From Streptomyces netropsis (lineage in GTDB: Bacteria > Actinomycetota > Actinomycetes > Streptomycetales > Streptomycetaceae), in assembly GCF_014203545.1 (NCBI RefSeq), contig NZ_JACHJG010000017.1:1-64000 (forward strand): 64,000 nucleotides of DNA. Reading direction: 5' to 3'. Below are positions 44,426 through 52,478 of this stretch, in pieces (the stretch's first letter is position 1; each line of letters begins with the position of its first letter). Under the pieces are notes generated by a model. The model was not told where the DNA came from, made no database searches, and worked only from the letters and a program-made list of their open reading frames with translations. The position numbers and the translations under genes were made by a program.

Positions 44426-44803
44426 ATGGCCTCGGTGTGGGTGGCGATCGCCGCGGCGGCCTTCTGCGCGGTGTTCGCGGCGACGCTGGCCATTGGACAG
44501 GCTGTGGTGGCCCGTCACCGCGCGGGCGGTGCGGCGGACCTGGCGGTGCTGGCGGCGGCTGACCACGCCTTGTCGGGACACCGGAAGGCATGCGGCCTGG
44601 CCCGGAAGGTGGCCGCCGCCCAGGCGGCGCGGGTGGTGCGGTGCGCCGTGAGTGGTGAGATCGCCGAAGTGGCGGCCGAGGCGCGGGCGGGGCCCTACAC
44701 CGTCCGGGTGAGTTCCCGCGCCGGCCCTCCGGGCCTTACGGGCCCGGTCGCCCCCGAGCCCGTGGGTGGCGACGGTCCGGGCCACCACGGCCTCGGGCCC
44801 TGA
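44426..44803 (+). CDS. TadE-like/Rv3654c-family secreted protein
   Basis: A 125-residue protein. Residues 3-28 form a membrane segment (VWVAIAAAAFCAVFAATLAI), followed by QAVVARHRAGGAADLAVLAAA, a pattern shared with the Rv3654c family of Tad-linked proteins. The C-terminal 30 residues are Gly/Pro-rich. ATG 44426 follows the TadE stop by 7 bases. It is the last gene of the Tad operon and no outer-membrane-type gene is present, as expected for a Gram-positive. Confidence 0.85.
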   Translation: MASVWVAIAAAAFCAVFAATLAIGQAVVARHRAGGAADLAVLAAADHALSGHRKACGLARKVAAAQAARVVRCAVSGEIAEVAAEARAGPYTVRVSSRAGPPGLTGPVAPEPVGGDGPGHHGLGP

Positions 44804-44942
44804 CGGCCCCGGGGCGCCTGTCCCGCCGGTTCGGGGGGGCGACCGGTTGGCTCGCCCGCCGGTTCGCCCGCCCGCTGGTCCGTCTACCCGCTGGTTTGCC
44901 CGCCCGCTGGTCCGCCTACTCGCCGGTCCGCGTGCCCCACCG

Positions 44943-45019
44943 ACAAGCGGGCTCCGCCCCACCGCACGAGCGGGCTCCGCCCCACCGCACGAGCGGGCTC
45001 CGTCCCACCGGACGAGCGG
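44943..45019. repeat. 23-bp tandem repeat, just over three copies
   Basis: The unit ACGAGCGGGCTCCGCCCCACC plus GC repeats at 44943, 44966 and 44989 with single-base changes, then a partial unit at 45012. Upstream (44840-44935) is a more diverged GCCCGCTGGTCCG repeat. It fills the gap between the convergent Tad operon and helicase genes. GAGCGGGCTCCG can fold on itself, so it may also act as a terminator. Confidence 0.75.
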
Positions 45020-45029
45020 CCGTGGGCGG

Positions 45030-47495
45030 CTACGGGAGCGGGTTGCCCGGCTCCTCCTCGGCGGGGGCGTCGGCGAGGAGGCGGGTCAGGAGGCGGATGG
45101 CGGCCCGCTTGTCGAGGGGATCGTTGCCGTTGCCGCACTTGGGGGACTGGATGCACGAGGGGCAGCCGGTGTCGCACTCACAGGCGGCGATGGCCTCGCG
45201 GGTGGCGGTGAGCCAGCTCGCGGCGGTGTGGAAGGCGCGCTCGGCGAAGCCGGCCCCGCCGGGGTGGCCGTCGTAGACGAAGACGGTCGGCAGGGCCGTA
45301 TCGGGGTGGAGGGGCACCGAGACGCCGCCGATGTCCCAGCGGTCGCAGGTGGCGAAGAGCGGGAGCATGCCGATGGAGGCGTGTTCCGCGGCGTGCAGGG
45401 CGCCGCCGACGGCCTCGGGGTGGATGCGGGCCTCGTCGAGGTGGTCCTCCGTGACCGTCCACCACACGGCGCGGGTGCGCAGCGTACGGGGCGGCAGGTC
45501 CAGCTTGGACTCGCCGAGGACCTCGCCGGTGATGAGTTTGCGGCGGAGGAAGGAGACGACCTGATTGGTGACCTCGACGGAGCCGAAGCACAGCCGTGCG
45601 TCCCCCCAGGGGATCTCGGCGCTCGTCTCCAGGATGGAGATGGCCGTGGTGTCGCGGGCCGTCGTCGAGTAGGGCGGGGCGGCCTCCTCGACGAGGGCGA
45701 CGGAGTCCTCCAGGTCGAGGTGGCGGACGAGGTAGGTGCGGCCCTGATGGAGGTGGACGGCGCCGTCGTGGACCGCCGTGTGGGCGGCGGACGCGTCCAC
45801 CGTGCCCAGCAGCCGGCCCGTGCCCTCCTCCACGACCTGGACGGGGCGGCCGCCGCCGCCCCGGATGTCGGCCAGGTCGACGGCGCGCTCACGGCGGGTC
45901 CAGTGCCAGGCGGAGCCCCTGCGGCGGAGCAGCTTCCGGCCTTCGAGCTGGGACAGCAGGCCCGGCGTCTCGGGGCCGAAGAGTGACAGATCGGATTCGG
46001 TGAGCGGCAGCTCGGCGGCCGCGGCACACAGATGGGGGGCGAGGACGTACGGATTGTCCGGGTCGAGGACGGTGGACTCCACAGGCTGCCGGAAAAGCGC
46101 CTCCGGGTGGTGGACGAGGTAGGTGTCCAGCGGGTCGTCGCGGGCGATGAGGACCGCGAGCGCGCCCCGGCCCGTACGGCCCGCGCGGCCGGCCTGCTGC
46201 CACAGGGAGGCGCGGGTGCCGGGGTAGCCGGAGATGAGGACGGCGTCCAGGCCGGCGACGTCCACGCCGAGTTCCAGGGCGGTGGTGGCGGAGAGGCCCA
46301 GCAGTTCGCCGGTGTGCAGGGCGCGCTCGATGGCGCGGCGCTCCTCGGGGAGGTAGCCGCCGCGGTAGGCGGCGACCCGGGAGGGGAGGGAGCGGTCCAC
46401 CGCGGCCAGACGTTCCTGGGTGATCAGTGCCACGAGCTCGGCGCCGCGCCGTGAGCGCACGAAGGCGACGGTCCGGACGCCTTGGACGACGAGGTCGGTG
46501 AGGAGGTCCGCGGTCTCGGCGGTGGCCGTACGGCGGACGGGGGCGCCGCGCTCGCCGTGGAGCTCGGTGAGCGGGGGTTCCCAGAGGGCGAAGACGACTT
46601 CGCCGCGCGGGGAGGCGTCCTCGGTGACCTCCACCACCGGCAGCCCGGTCAGCCGGGTCGCGGCGGTGGCCGGGTCGGAGGCGGTGGCGGAGGCGAGGAG
46701 GAAGACGGGATCGGCGCCGTAACGGGCGCAGACACGCCGAAGCCGACGCAGCACTTGGGCGACGTGCGAACCGAAGACGCCGCGGTAGGTGTGGCACTCG
46801 TCGATGACGACGTAGCGCAGTGCGCGCAGGAAGGAGGCCCACTTGGGGTGGGCGGGCAGGATCGAGCGGTGCAGCATGTCCGGGTTGGTGAGCGCGTAAT
46901 TGGCGTACTGACGCACCCACTCACGCTCCTCCACGGGCGTGTCGCCGTCGTAGACGGCCGGACGGACGCCTTTGCCGAGCGGGGCGGCGAGGGCCCGTAC
47001 GGCGCGCCGCTGGTCGGCTGCCAGGGCCTTGGTGGGGGCCAGGTACAGGGCGGTCGCGCCGCGCCCGTTGGGCGCCTCGGAGCCGTCCAGGAGCGCGCTG
47101 AGGACCGGCGCGAGGTACGCGAGCGACTTGCCGGACGCGGTGCCCGTGGCCACCACCACCGACTCGCCGCGCAGCGCGTGCTCGGCCGTCAGCGCCTGGT
47201 GCGCCCACGGACGGTCGATTCCGGCGGCCCGGATCGCGCCGATCACTTCCGGCCGGATCTTCTCGGGCCAGGGGGCATGACGTCCCGGACGAGGGGGCAA
47301 GTGCTCCGTATGAGTGATGCGTGCAGCCCGGTCTGCCCCGGTGGCGAGTCTGCCGAGGACCACCCGGGGAGCGGGATGTACGCCCGCCTCCGGCGGGAGT
47401 TGATCGTGGGCCATCGACACCGAGTGTGTCATCGGCGTGACGGACAATGGACTCAAGGCGTCGTGCGCGCCTGCCGGTAAGTGATTGAATGCCAT
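45030..47495 (-). CDS. DEAD/DEAH helicase, MrfA/YprA-type with DUF1998 region
   Basis: An 821-residue superfamily 2 helicase. Motif I is ATGTASGKS near residue 115, motif II is VIDECHTYRG near 225, and motif III is LLASATASDP. The second RecA domain shows GLSATTALELGVDVAGLDAVL and QQAGRAGRTGRG near 480. The C-terminus (about 745-800) carries a four-cysteine cluster, CECDTGCPSC then CGNG, typical of DUF1998. The Bacillus relative MrfA repairs mitomycin-C damage. ATG 47495 is the family start; it lies 55 bases from the divergent bldG start, so the two share a promoter region. Confidence 0.93.
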   Translation of the reverse strand: MAFNHLPAGAHDALSPLSVTPMTHSVSMAHDQLPPEAGVHPAPRVVLGRLATGADRAARITHTEHLPPRPGRHAPWPEKIRPEVIGAIRAAGIDRPWAHQALTAEHALRGESVVVATGTASGKSLAYLAPVLSALLDGSEAPNGRGATALYLAPTKALAADQRRAVRALAAPLGKGVRPAVYDGDTPVEEREWVRQYANYALTNPDMLHRSILPAHPKWASFLRALRYVVIDECHTYRGVFGSHVAQVLRRLRRVCARYGADPVFLLASATASDPATAATRLTGLPVVEVTEDASPRGEVVFALWEPPLTELHGERGAPVRRTATAETADLLTDLVVQGVRTVAFVRSRRGAELVALITQERLAAVDRSLPSRVAAYRGGYLPEERRAIERALHTGELLGLSATTALELGVDVAGLDAVLISGYPGTRASLWQQAGRAGRTGRGALAVLIARDDPLDTYLVHHPEALFRQPVESTVLDPDNPYVLAPHLCAAAAELPLTESDLSLFGPETPGLLSQLEGRKLLRRRGSAWHWTRRERAVDLADIRGGGGRPVQVVEEGTGRLLGTVDASAAHTAVHDGAVHLHQGRTYLVRHLDLEDSVALVEEAAPPYSTTARDTTAISILETSAEIPWGDARLCFGSVEVTNQVVSFLRRKLITGEVLGESKLDLPPRTLRTRAVWWTVTEDHLDEARIHPEAVGGALHAAEHASIGMLPLFATCDRWDIGGVSVPLHPDTALPTVFVYDGHPGGAGFAERAFHTAASWLTATREAIAACECDTGCPSCIQSPKCGNGNDPLDKRAAIRLLTRLLADAPAEEEPGNPLP

Positions 47496-47549
47496 CGCGG
47501 CTGCCGATCCATGGGGGGCGACCGCTCGATGCAAGGTGCTGGAGGATCC

Positions 47550-47891
47550 GTGGACCTGTCCCTGTCGACCCGGACCGTAGGCGACCGTACGGTCGTCGAG
47601 GTCGGTGGCGAGATTGATGTGTATACCGCGCCCAAGCTGCGTGAGCAGCTGGTCGAGCTTGTCAACGACGGCAGCTATCACCTCGTCGTGGACATGGAGG
47701 GCGTCGACTTCCTCGACTCCACCGGGCTCGGCGTGCTGGTCGGCGGGCTCAAGCGGGTGCGTGCCCATGAGGGCTCGCTGCGCCTGGTCTGCAACCAGGA
47801 GCGCATTCTCAAGATTTTCCGTATCACCGGCCTGACCAAGGTGTTCCCGATTCACACCTCGGTCGAGGACGCGGTGCAGGCGACCGACTGA
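47550..47891 (+). CDS. bldG: Anti-anti-sigma factor BldG
   Basis: A 113-residue STAS protein. Starting VDLSLSTRTVGDRTVVEVGG, it matches Streptomyces BldG over its full length. The phosphorylatable serine is in FLDSTGLGVLVGG near residue 57. BldG is needed for aerial growth and antibiotic production and is controlled by phosphorylation from anti-sigma kinases. GTG 47550 has GGAGGA 4 bases upstream. The anti-sigma partner gene follows about 117 bases later. Confidence 0.98.
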   Translation: MDLSLSTRTVGDRTVVEVGGEIDVYTAPKLREQLVELVNDGSYHLVVDMEGVDFLDSTGLGVLVGGLKRVRAHEGSLRLVCNQERILKIFRITGLTKVFPIHTSVEDAVQATD

Positions 47892-48008
47892 CGGTCGCCG
47901 GACGACACTGCCGCGCGGGGGGCACCGGGCTTTGAGGGCCCGGCCCCTCCGTGAGTTCGCCCTGTTCCAGGAGTGGGGAAGAGGGCACGTGCGACCGAGG
48001 GGGATGGC

Positions 48009-48446
48009 ATGGCCACCGTCGAACTGCTGTTCAGTGCCCTTCCCGAGCATGTCCGCACCGCCCGGTTGGTAGCCGCCGCGGTGGCTCGGCGGGCCGGGGT
48101 CGACGAGGCCGTGCTGGACGAGGTGCGCCTGGCCGTGGGTGAGGCGTGCACGCGCGCGGTGGGGCTGCATGCCAGCCATGGTGTGACCACCCCTGTGCGG
48201 GTCGTGCTGATCGAGGACGAGAAGAAGTTCTCCATCGAGGTCGGGGACGACGCCCCTCATCTGTCCGCCGCCGATGCCGCCGCGGGCGGCCCGGGGGAGG
48301 CTTCCGGCGCGCCGGAAGAGGGCGAGGACGACATGGGCCTCGCCGTCATCAGCGGGCTGGTCGACGACGTCGAGGTGACGGCGGACGAATCCGGCGGCCT
48401 CATTCGGATGAGCTGGCCGACGATCCCGGCCCCCGTGCTGCCGTAG
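48009..48446 (+). CDS. Anti-sigma factor kinase partner of BldG
   Basis: A 145-residue HATPase/RsbW-like protein. The N-box region is DEVRLAVGEACTRAV near residue 42. A Glu/Gly-rich loop (about 90-112) precedes DMGLAVISGLVDDVEV. It should bind ATP, phosphorylate BldG and hold a sigma factor, as described for the neighbour of bldG in S. coelicolor. ATG 48009 has GAGGGGG upstream; a GTG at 47973 is less likely. The stop codon sits inside a 29-bp tandem repeat. Confidence 0.92.
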   Translation: MATVELLFSALPEHVRTARLVAAAVARRAGVDEAVLDEVRLAVGEACTRAVGLHASHGVTTPVRVVLIEDEKKFSIEVGDDAPHLSAADAAAGGPGEASGAPEEGEDDMGLAVISGLVDDVEVTADESGGLIRMSWPTIPAPVLP

Positions 48447-48509
48447 GCCGGGCCCCGGCTCCCGTGCTGCCGTAGGCCGGGCCCCGGCTCCCGTGCTGCC
48501 GTAGCCCGG
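48432..48509. repeat. 29-bp tandem repeat containing the anti-sigma gene stop
   Basis: The unit CCCGTGCTGCCGTAGGCCGG plus GCCCCGGCT is at 48432-48460 and 48461-48489, with a partial third copy to 48509. The first copy contains the last codons and the TAG stop of the anti-sigma gene, so the gene's 3' end has been copied in tandem. GGCCGGGCCCCGGC can fold, which would give several terminator-like hairpins in a row. Confidence 0.8.
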
Positions 48510-49098
48510 ATCCCCGGTCCTCTGCTGCCTTAGCCCGCTCCCCGGCGCCACTGCCACCGGCGTAGCCCGGCGACCCGGTGTCGCTGCCGGATCCCGGCCT
48601 CCTCTCGCCGTTGCCGTAGCCCCGAGTCACCCGTTTGTCGTAGTCAGGCGTCCTTGATTCGGGCTGATTCGATGGGATCCGATGCGGGGATCCGGCGTTA
48701 TCGCCGATCGAGCCGACGCAGCCCGTGTCACCGCCGCTGCCGATGGCCGAATTCCTTCCCTCTTCGGGGTGCAATTTGGGTGCGATTTCAGCCGTCGTTC
48801 TTCCCCGGTGCGGCCTCGCGCCGATTCCTCCCGGCGCCGCGGATCTTCACCGCCGCGCCCCGCTCGACGATCTCCTTAACCGATCTCTTCTTCGGATCTT
48901 CACCCGTAGATCGGAAATCCGGCGGAACATCCATCCGGCCTTCACTTGCGCAGGCTCATTCCGTTTCCCGCGCTCTGTTTTGATCTCGCCATGCTCCCTA
49001 CAATCCGTCCATCTTGAGCTCAGGACGCCTGAGCGTGGCGGCTGCTCCGCGGTCGCGGGTCAGCCGCGCGCCCATGTGCCAAACGTCAAGGAGGACGA
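48510..49098 (+). promoter_or_regulatory. hppA upstream region with candidate promoter
   Basis: About 590 bases with no supported gene. TACAAT at 48999-49004 is a good -10 box, with CTGTTT at 48975-48980 as a weak -35 at 18-base spacing. Transcription would start near 49011, 88 bases before the hppA start. A CTCAGG-ACG-CCTGAG palindrome lies at 49019-49033 within that leader. Confidence 0.45.
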
Positions 49099-51492
49099 AT
49101 GGCGGGGCCCCTTACCCCTGAACAGGTGGACTTCACTCAGAATCTCGCGGTCGAGCTGACCGAGGGCAACCGCACGCTGGTGCTGGTGATCGCGGCCGTC
49201 GCGATCGCGGCACTCGCGGTGGCCGTGGTGCTGGTGCGTCAGGTGCTTGCGGCAGGCGAAGGCACCGACAGCATGAAAAAGATCGCCGCGGCGGTGCAGG
49301 AAGGCGCGAACGCCTATCTCGCCCGGCAGTTGCGGACGCTCGGCGTTTTCGCCGTGGTCGTGTTCTTCCTGCTCATGCTGCTGCCCGCCGACAACTGGTC
49401 ACAGCGCCTCGGGCGTTCGGCCTTCTTTCTGATCGGCGCGCTCTTCTCCGCGGCCACCGGTTATATCGGCATGTGGCTCGCCGTGCGCGCCAATGTGCGG
49501 GTCGCGGCGGCCGCGCGTGAGGCCACTCCCGCCGAAGGCGAGCCGGAGAGGGATCTGACGGCCGTATCGCACAAGGCCATGAAGATCGCGTTCCGTACGG
49601 GCGGTGTCGTCGGTATGTTCACGGTGGGGCTCGGCCTGCTGGGCGCCTCCTGCGTGGTCCTGGTGTACGCGGCCGACGCGCCCAAGGTGCTGGAGGGATT
49701 CGGCCTCGGCGCGGCGCTCATCGCCATGTTCATGAGGGTCGGCGGCGGCATCTTCACCAAGGCCGCGGACGTCGGTGCCGACCTGGTCGGCAAGGTCGAG
49801 CAGGGCATCCCCGAGGACGATCCGCGCAACGCCGCCACCATCGCGGACAACGTGGGCGACAACGTCGGAGACTGCGCGGGCATGGCGGCGGACCTCTTCG
49901 AGTCCTACGCCGTGACCCTCGTCGCCGCGCTGATCCTCGGCAAGGCCGCCTTCGGCGACGCGGGCCTCGCCTTCCCGCTGCTCGTTCCCGCCATCGGTGT
50001 GGTCACCGCGATGATCGGCATCTTCGCGGTCGCGCCGCGCCGCGCCGACCGCAGCGGGATGACCGCCATCAACCGCGGCTTCTTCATCTCGGCGGTCATC
50101 TCGTTGGTCCTGGTGGCCGTGGCGGTGTTCGTGTATCTGCCGTCCGGCTACGCGGACTTGAAGGGCATCGGTGACGACGCCATCAGCGGTCACGACGGGG
50201 ACCCGCGTGTCCTCGCGCTCGTCGCCGTGGCCATCGGCATCGTGCTCGCGGCGCTCATCCAGCAGCTCACGGGCTACTTCACGGAGACCACACGGCGGCC
50301 CGTGCGGGACATCGGCAAGTCGTCCCTGACCGGTCCCGCCACCGTCGTCCTCGCCGGGATCTCCATCGGTCTGGAGTCGGCGGTCTACACGGCGCTGCTG
50401 ATCGGTCTCGGCGTCTACGGGGCGTTCCTGCTCGGCGGCACGTCGATCATGCTGGCCCTGTTCGCCGTCGCCCTCGCCGGTACGGGCCTGCTGACGACCG
50501 TCGGCGTGATCGTCGCCATGGACACCTTCGGTCCCGTCTCCGACAACGCGCAGGGCATCGCCGAGATGTCCGGTGACGTCACGGGCGCCGGCGCGCAGGT
50601 GCTGACCGACCTCGACGCCGTGGGCAACACGACCAAGGCGATCACCAAGGGCATAGCCATCGCCACGGCGGTGCTCGCCGCGTCGGCCCTGTTCGGTTCG
50701 TACCGCGACGCGATCGCCACGGCTGTGGCGGACGTGCACGCCAAGTCCGGGGAGTTGGGGCTGAGTCTGGACATCTCGCAGCCCAACAACCTGGTCGGGC
50801 TGATCCTCGGCGCGGCCGTCGTCTTCCTCTTCTCGGGGCTGGCGATCAACGCGGTGTCGCGGTCGGCGGGCGCGGTGGTCTACGAGGTGCGGCGGCAGTT
50901 CCGCGAGCACCCAGGGATCATGGACTACAGCGAGAAGCCGGAGTACGGGCGCGTGGTGGACATCTGCACCAAGGACGCGCTGCGTGAACTCGCCACCCCC
51001 GGCCTGCTCGCCGTCATGGCCCCCATCGCCGTGGGCTTCTCGCTCGGGGTCGGCGCCCTCGGCTCGTATCTCGCCGGCGCGATCGGTACCGGCACCCTGA
51101 TGGCGGTGTTCCTCGCCAACTCCGGTGGCGCCTGGGACAACGCCAAGAAGCTGGTCGAGGACGGGCATCACGGCGGCAAGGGCAGTGAGGCGCATGCCGC
51201 GACGGTCATCGGCGACACGGTCGGCGACCCCTTCAAGGACACCGCCGGACCGGCGATCAACCCGCTGCTGAAGGTGATGAACCTGGTGGCGCTGCTGATC
51301 GCTCCCGCGGTCGTGAAGTTCTCCTACGGCGACGACGCCAACAGCGGGCTGCGGATCGGCGTCGCGGTGCTCGCCATCGTGGTCATCGTGGCCGCGGTGT
51401 ACGTCTCCAAGCGGCGCGGAGTCGTCGTGGGCGACGACGAGGAGAGCCCCGGCCGAGCGGCGAAACCCGTCGATACGGCGGTGGTGTCCTAA
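49099..51492 (+). CDS. hppA: Membrane-bound proton-pumping pyrophosphatase
   Basis: A 797-residue protein with about 16 membrane segments. The pyrophosphate site shows DVGADLVGKVEQGIPEDDPR near residue 215, followed by NVGDNVGDCAGMAADLFESY, and DTVGDPFKDTAGPAINPL near the end. GNTTKAITKG near residue 510 has Lys where potassium-dependent enzymes have Ala, so this is the potassium-independent class. It couples pyrophosphate hydrolysis to proton export. ATG 49099 has AAGGAGG upstream. Confidence 0.97.
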   Translation: MAGPLTPEQVDFTQNLAVELTEGNRTLVLVIAAVAIAALAVAVVLVRQVLAAGEGTDSMKKIAAAVQEGANAYLARQLRTLGVFAVVVFFLLMLLPADNWSQRLGRSAFFLIGALFSAATGYIGMWLAVRANVRVAAAAREATPAEGEPERDLTAVSHKAMKIAFRTGGVVGMFTVGLGLLGASCVVLVYAADAPKVLEGFGLGAALIAMFMRVGGGIFTKAADVGADLVGKVEQGIPEDDPRNAATIADNVGDNVGDCAGMAADLFESYAVTLVAALILGKAAFGDAGLAFPLLVPAIGVVTAMIGIFAVAPRRADRSGMTAINRGFFISAVISLVLVAVAVFVYLPSGYADLKGIGDDAISGHDGDPRVLALVAVAIGIVLAALIQQLTGYFTETTRRPVRDIGKSSLTGPATVVLAGISIGLESAVYTALLIGLGVYGAFLLGGTSIMLALFAVALAGTGLLTTVGVIVAMDTFGPVSDNAQGIAEMSGDVTGAGAQVLTDLDAVGNTTKAITKGIAIATAVLAASALFGSYRDAIATAVADVHAKSGELGLSLDISQPNNLVGLILGAAVVFLFSGLAINAVSRSAGAVVYEVRRQFREHPGIMDYSEKPEYGRVVDICTKDALRELATPGLLAVMAPIAVGFSLGVGALGSYLAGAIGTGTLMAVFLANSGGAWDNAKKLVEDGHHGGKGSEAHAATVIGDTVGDPFKDTAGPAINPLLKVMNLVALLIAPAVVKFSYGDDANSGLRIGVAVLAIVVIVAAVYVSKRRGVVVGDDEESPGRAAKPVDTAVVS

Positions 51493-51723
51493 GGGCAGGC
51501 GGAAGCCGGAGACGGCAGGAGACATCGGCGGCGGGCGGCGTGCGGGGGGCACGCCGTCCGCCCGTTCGTGCGAGTGGCGCGCGGGCCGGCAGGGTGCGGC
51601 GAACGCCACGCCGAGTTTGGTGCAAATGGCTTCAAAAGGGGGCACATGGTGTGCTCGGCTCATGGGCCGCACGGCTCGGCCGTGTAAGTTCCGGGGCCGA
51701 GAGCCATCGAAGGGACCAATCCG

Positions 51724-52296
51724 GTGAACAAGAAGCTTGTGGCTGCACTGTCCGGCGGTGCGGCGCTCGTTATGGCGCTGACCGGTTGCAGCGACAGCGA
51801 CAACGGTGACAAGAAGCTCGACGACTGGGCCAAGACGGTCTGCGACCAGATGCAGCCCCAGGTGAAGAAGATCCAGGACGCCAACTCCTCGATCGCCTCC
51901 GTCCAGAACGAGGAGGACTCGAAGAAGATCCAGCAGACCGACTCCGCGGCCTTCCAGGCCAACGCCGACGCGTACAAGGCGCTGGGCTCGGCCGTGCAGA
52001 ACGCGGGCCCGCCGCCCGTCAAGGACGGCGAGACCAGCCAGAAGAACGCCGTCAAGGCACTCAACGACCTCTCCGCGGCCTACACCAACCTGAAGAAGCG
52101 GATGGACGGTCTGGACACCGGGGACAAGGGCAAGTTCGCCGCGGGGCTGAAGGGCATCGCGGGCGACATCGGCAAGCTCAGCAGCCAGAGCGACGAAGCC
52201 CTCAAGAAGCTGCAGTCGGGTGATGTCGGCAAGGCGATGGCGAAGCAGCCCGGTTGCCAGAAGACGTCGACCTCGGCCACGCCGACGAAGAAGTAG
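51724..52296 (+). CDS. Small secreted lipoprotein
   Basis: A 190-residue protein with a lipoprotein signal: basic MNKK, a hydrophobic core and the lipobox ALTGC, with the acylated Cys near residue 22. The mature part is Lys/Asp/Gln-rich and helical (AKTVCDQMQPQVKKIQDANS), possibly forming a helical bundle. GTG 51724 is the start. Conserved in Streptomyces at this place from memory. Function unknown. A strong hairpin follows about 108 bases after the stop. Confidence 0.9.
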   Translation: MNKKLVAALSGGAALVMALTGCSDSDNGDKKLDDWAKTVCDQMQPQVKKIQDANSSIASVQNEEDSKKIQQTDSAAFQANADAYKALGSAVQNAGPPPVKDGETSQKNAVKALNDLSAAYTNLKKRMDGLDTGDKGKFAAGLKGIAGDIGKLSSQSDEALKKLQSGDVGKAMAKQPGCQKTSTSATPTKK

Positions 52297-52403
52297 CCGC
52301 ACGAGCGGCTGCCGGAGACGCAGCTCCGACCCACGCGTGGCCCGGACGGGAAGCAGGAACGTCTCGGGCCCGAAGTGGGTGGGAAGCGGCCGCGGTTGGT
52401 TCC

Positions 52404-52440
52404 GCCCGGCGCCACGCCCCGGCAGGGCGTGGCGCCGGGC
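52404..52440 (+). terminator. 16-bp perfect stem with T-rich tail
   Basis: GCCCGGCGCCACGCCC at 52404-52419 pairs perfectly with GGGCGTGGCGCCGGGC at 52425-52440 over a 5-base loop, followed by TTTCGCCTTTTG. This is one of the few classical terminators in the window and ends the lipoprotein transcript. Confidence 0.9.
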
Positions 52441-52478
52441 TTTCGCCTTTTGTCGGTGGTGCCCCCGACAATGGTCCC

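Noticed and set aside
48432..48509. CRISPR array
   Set aside because: The repeats are direct tandem copies without spacers and there are no cas genes in the window. The repeats at 31-90 and 44943-45019 were rejected for the same reason.
48725..49159. 144-residue open frame overlapping the start of hppA
   Set aside because: It overlaps the well-supported hppA start and shows no codon bias or motif.
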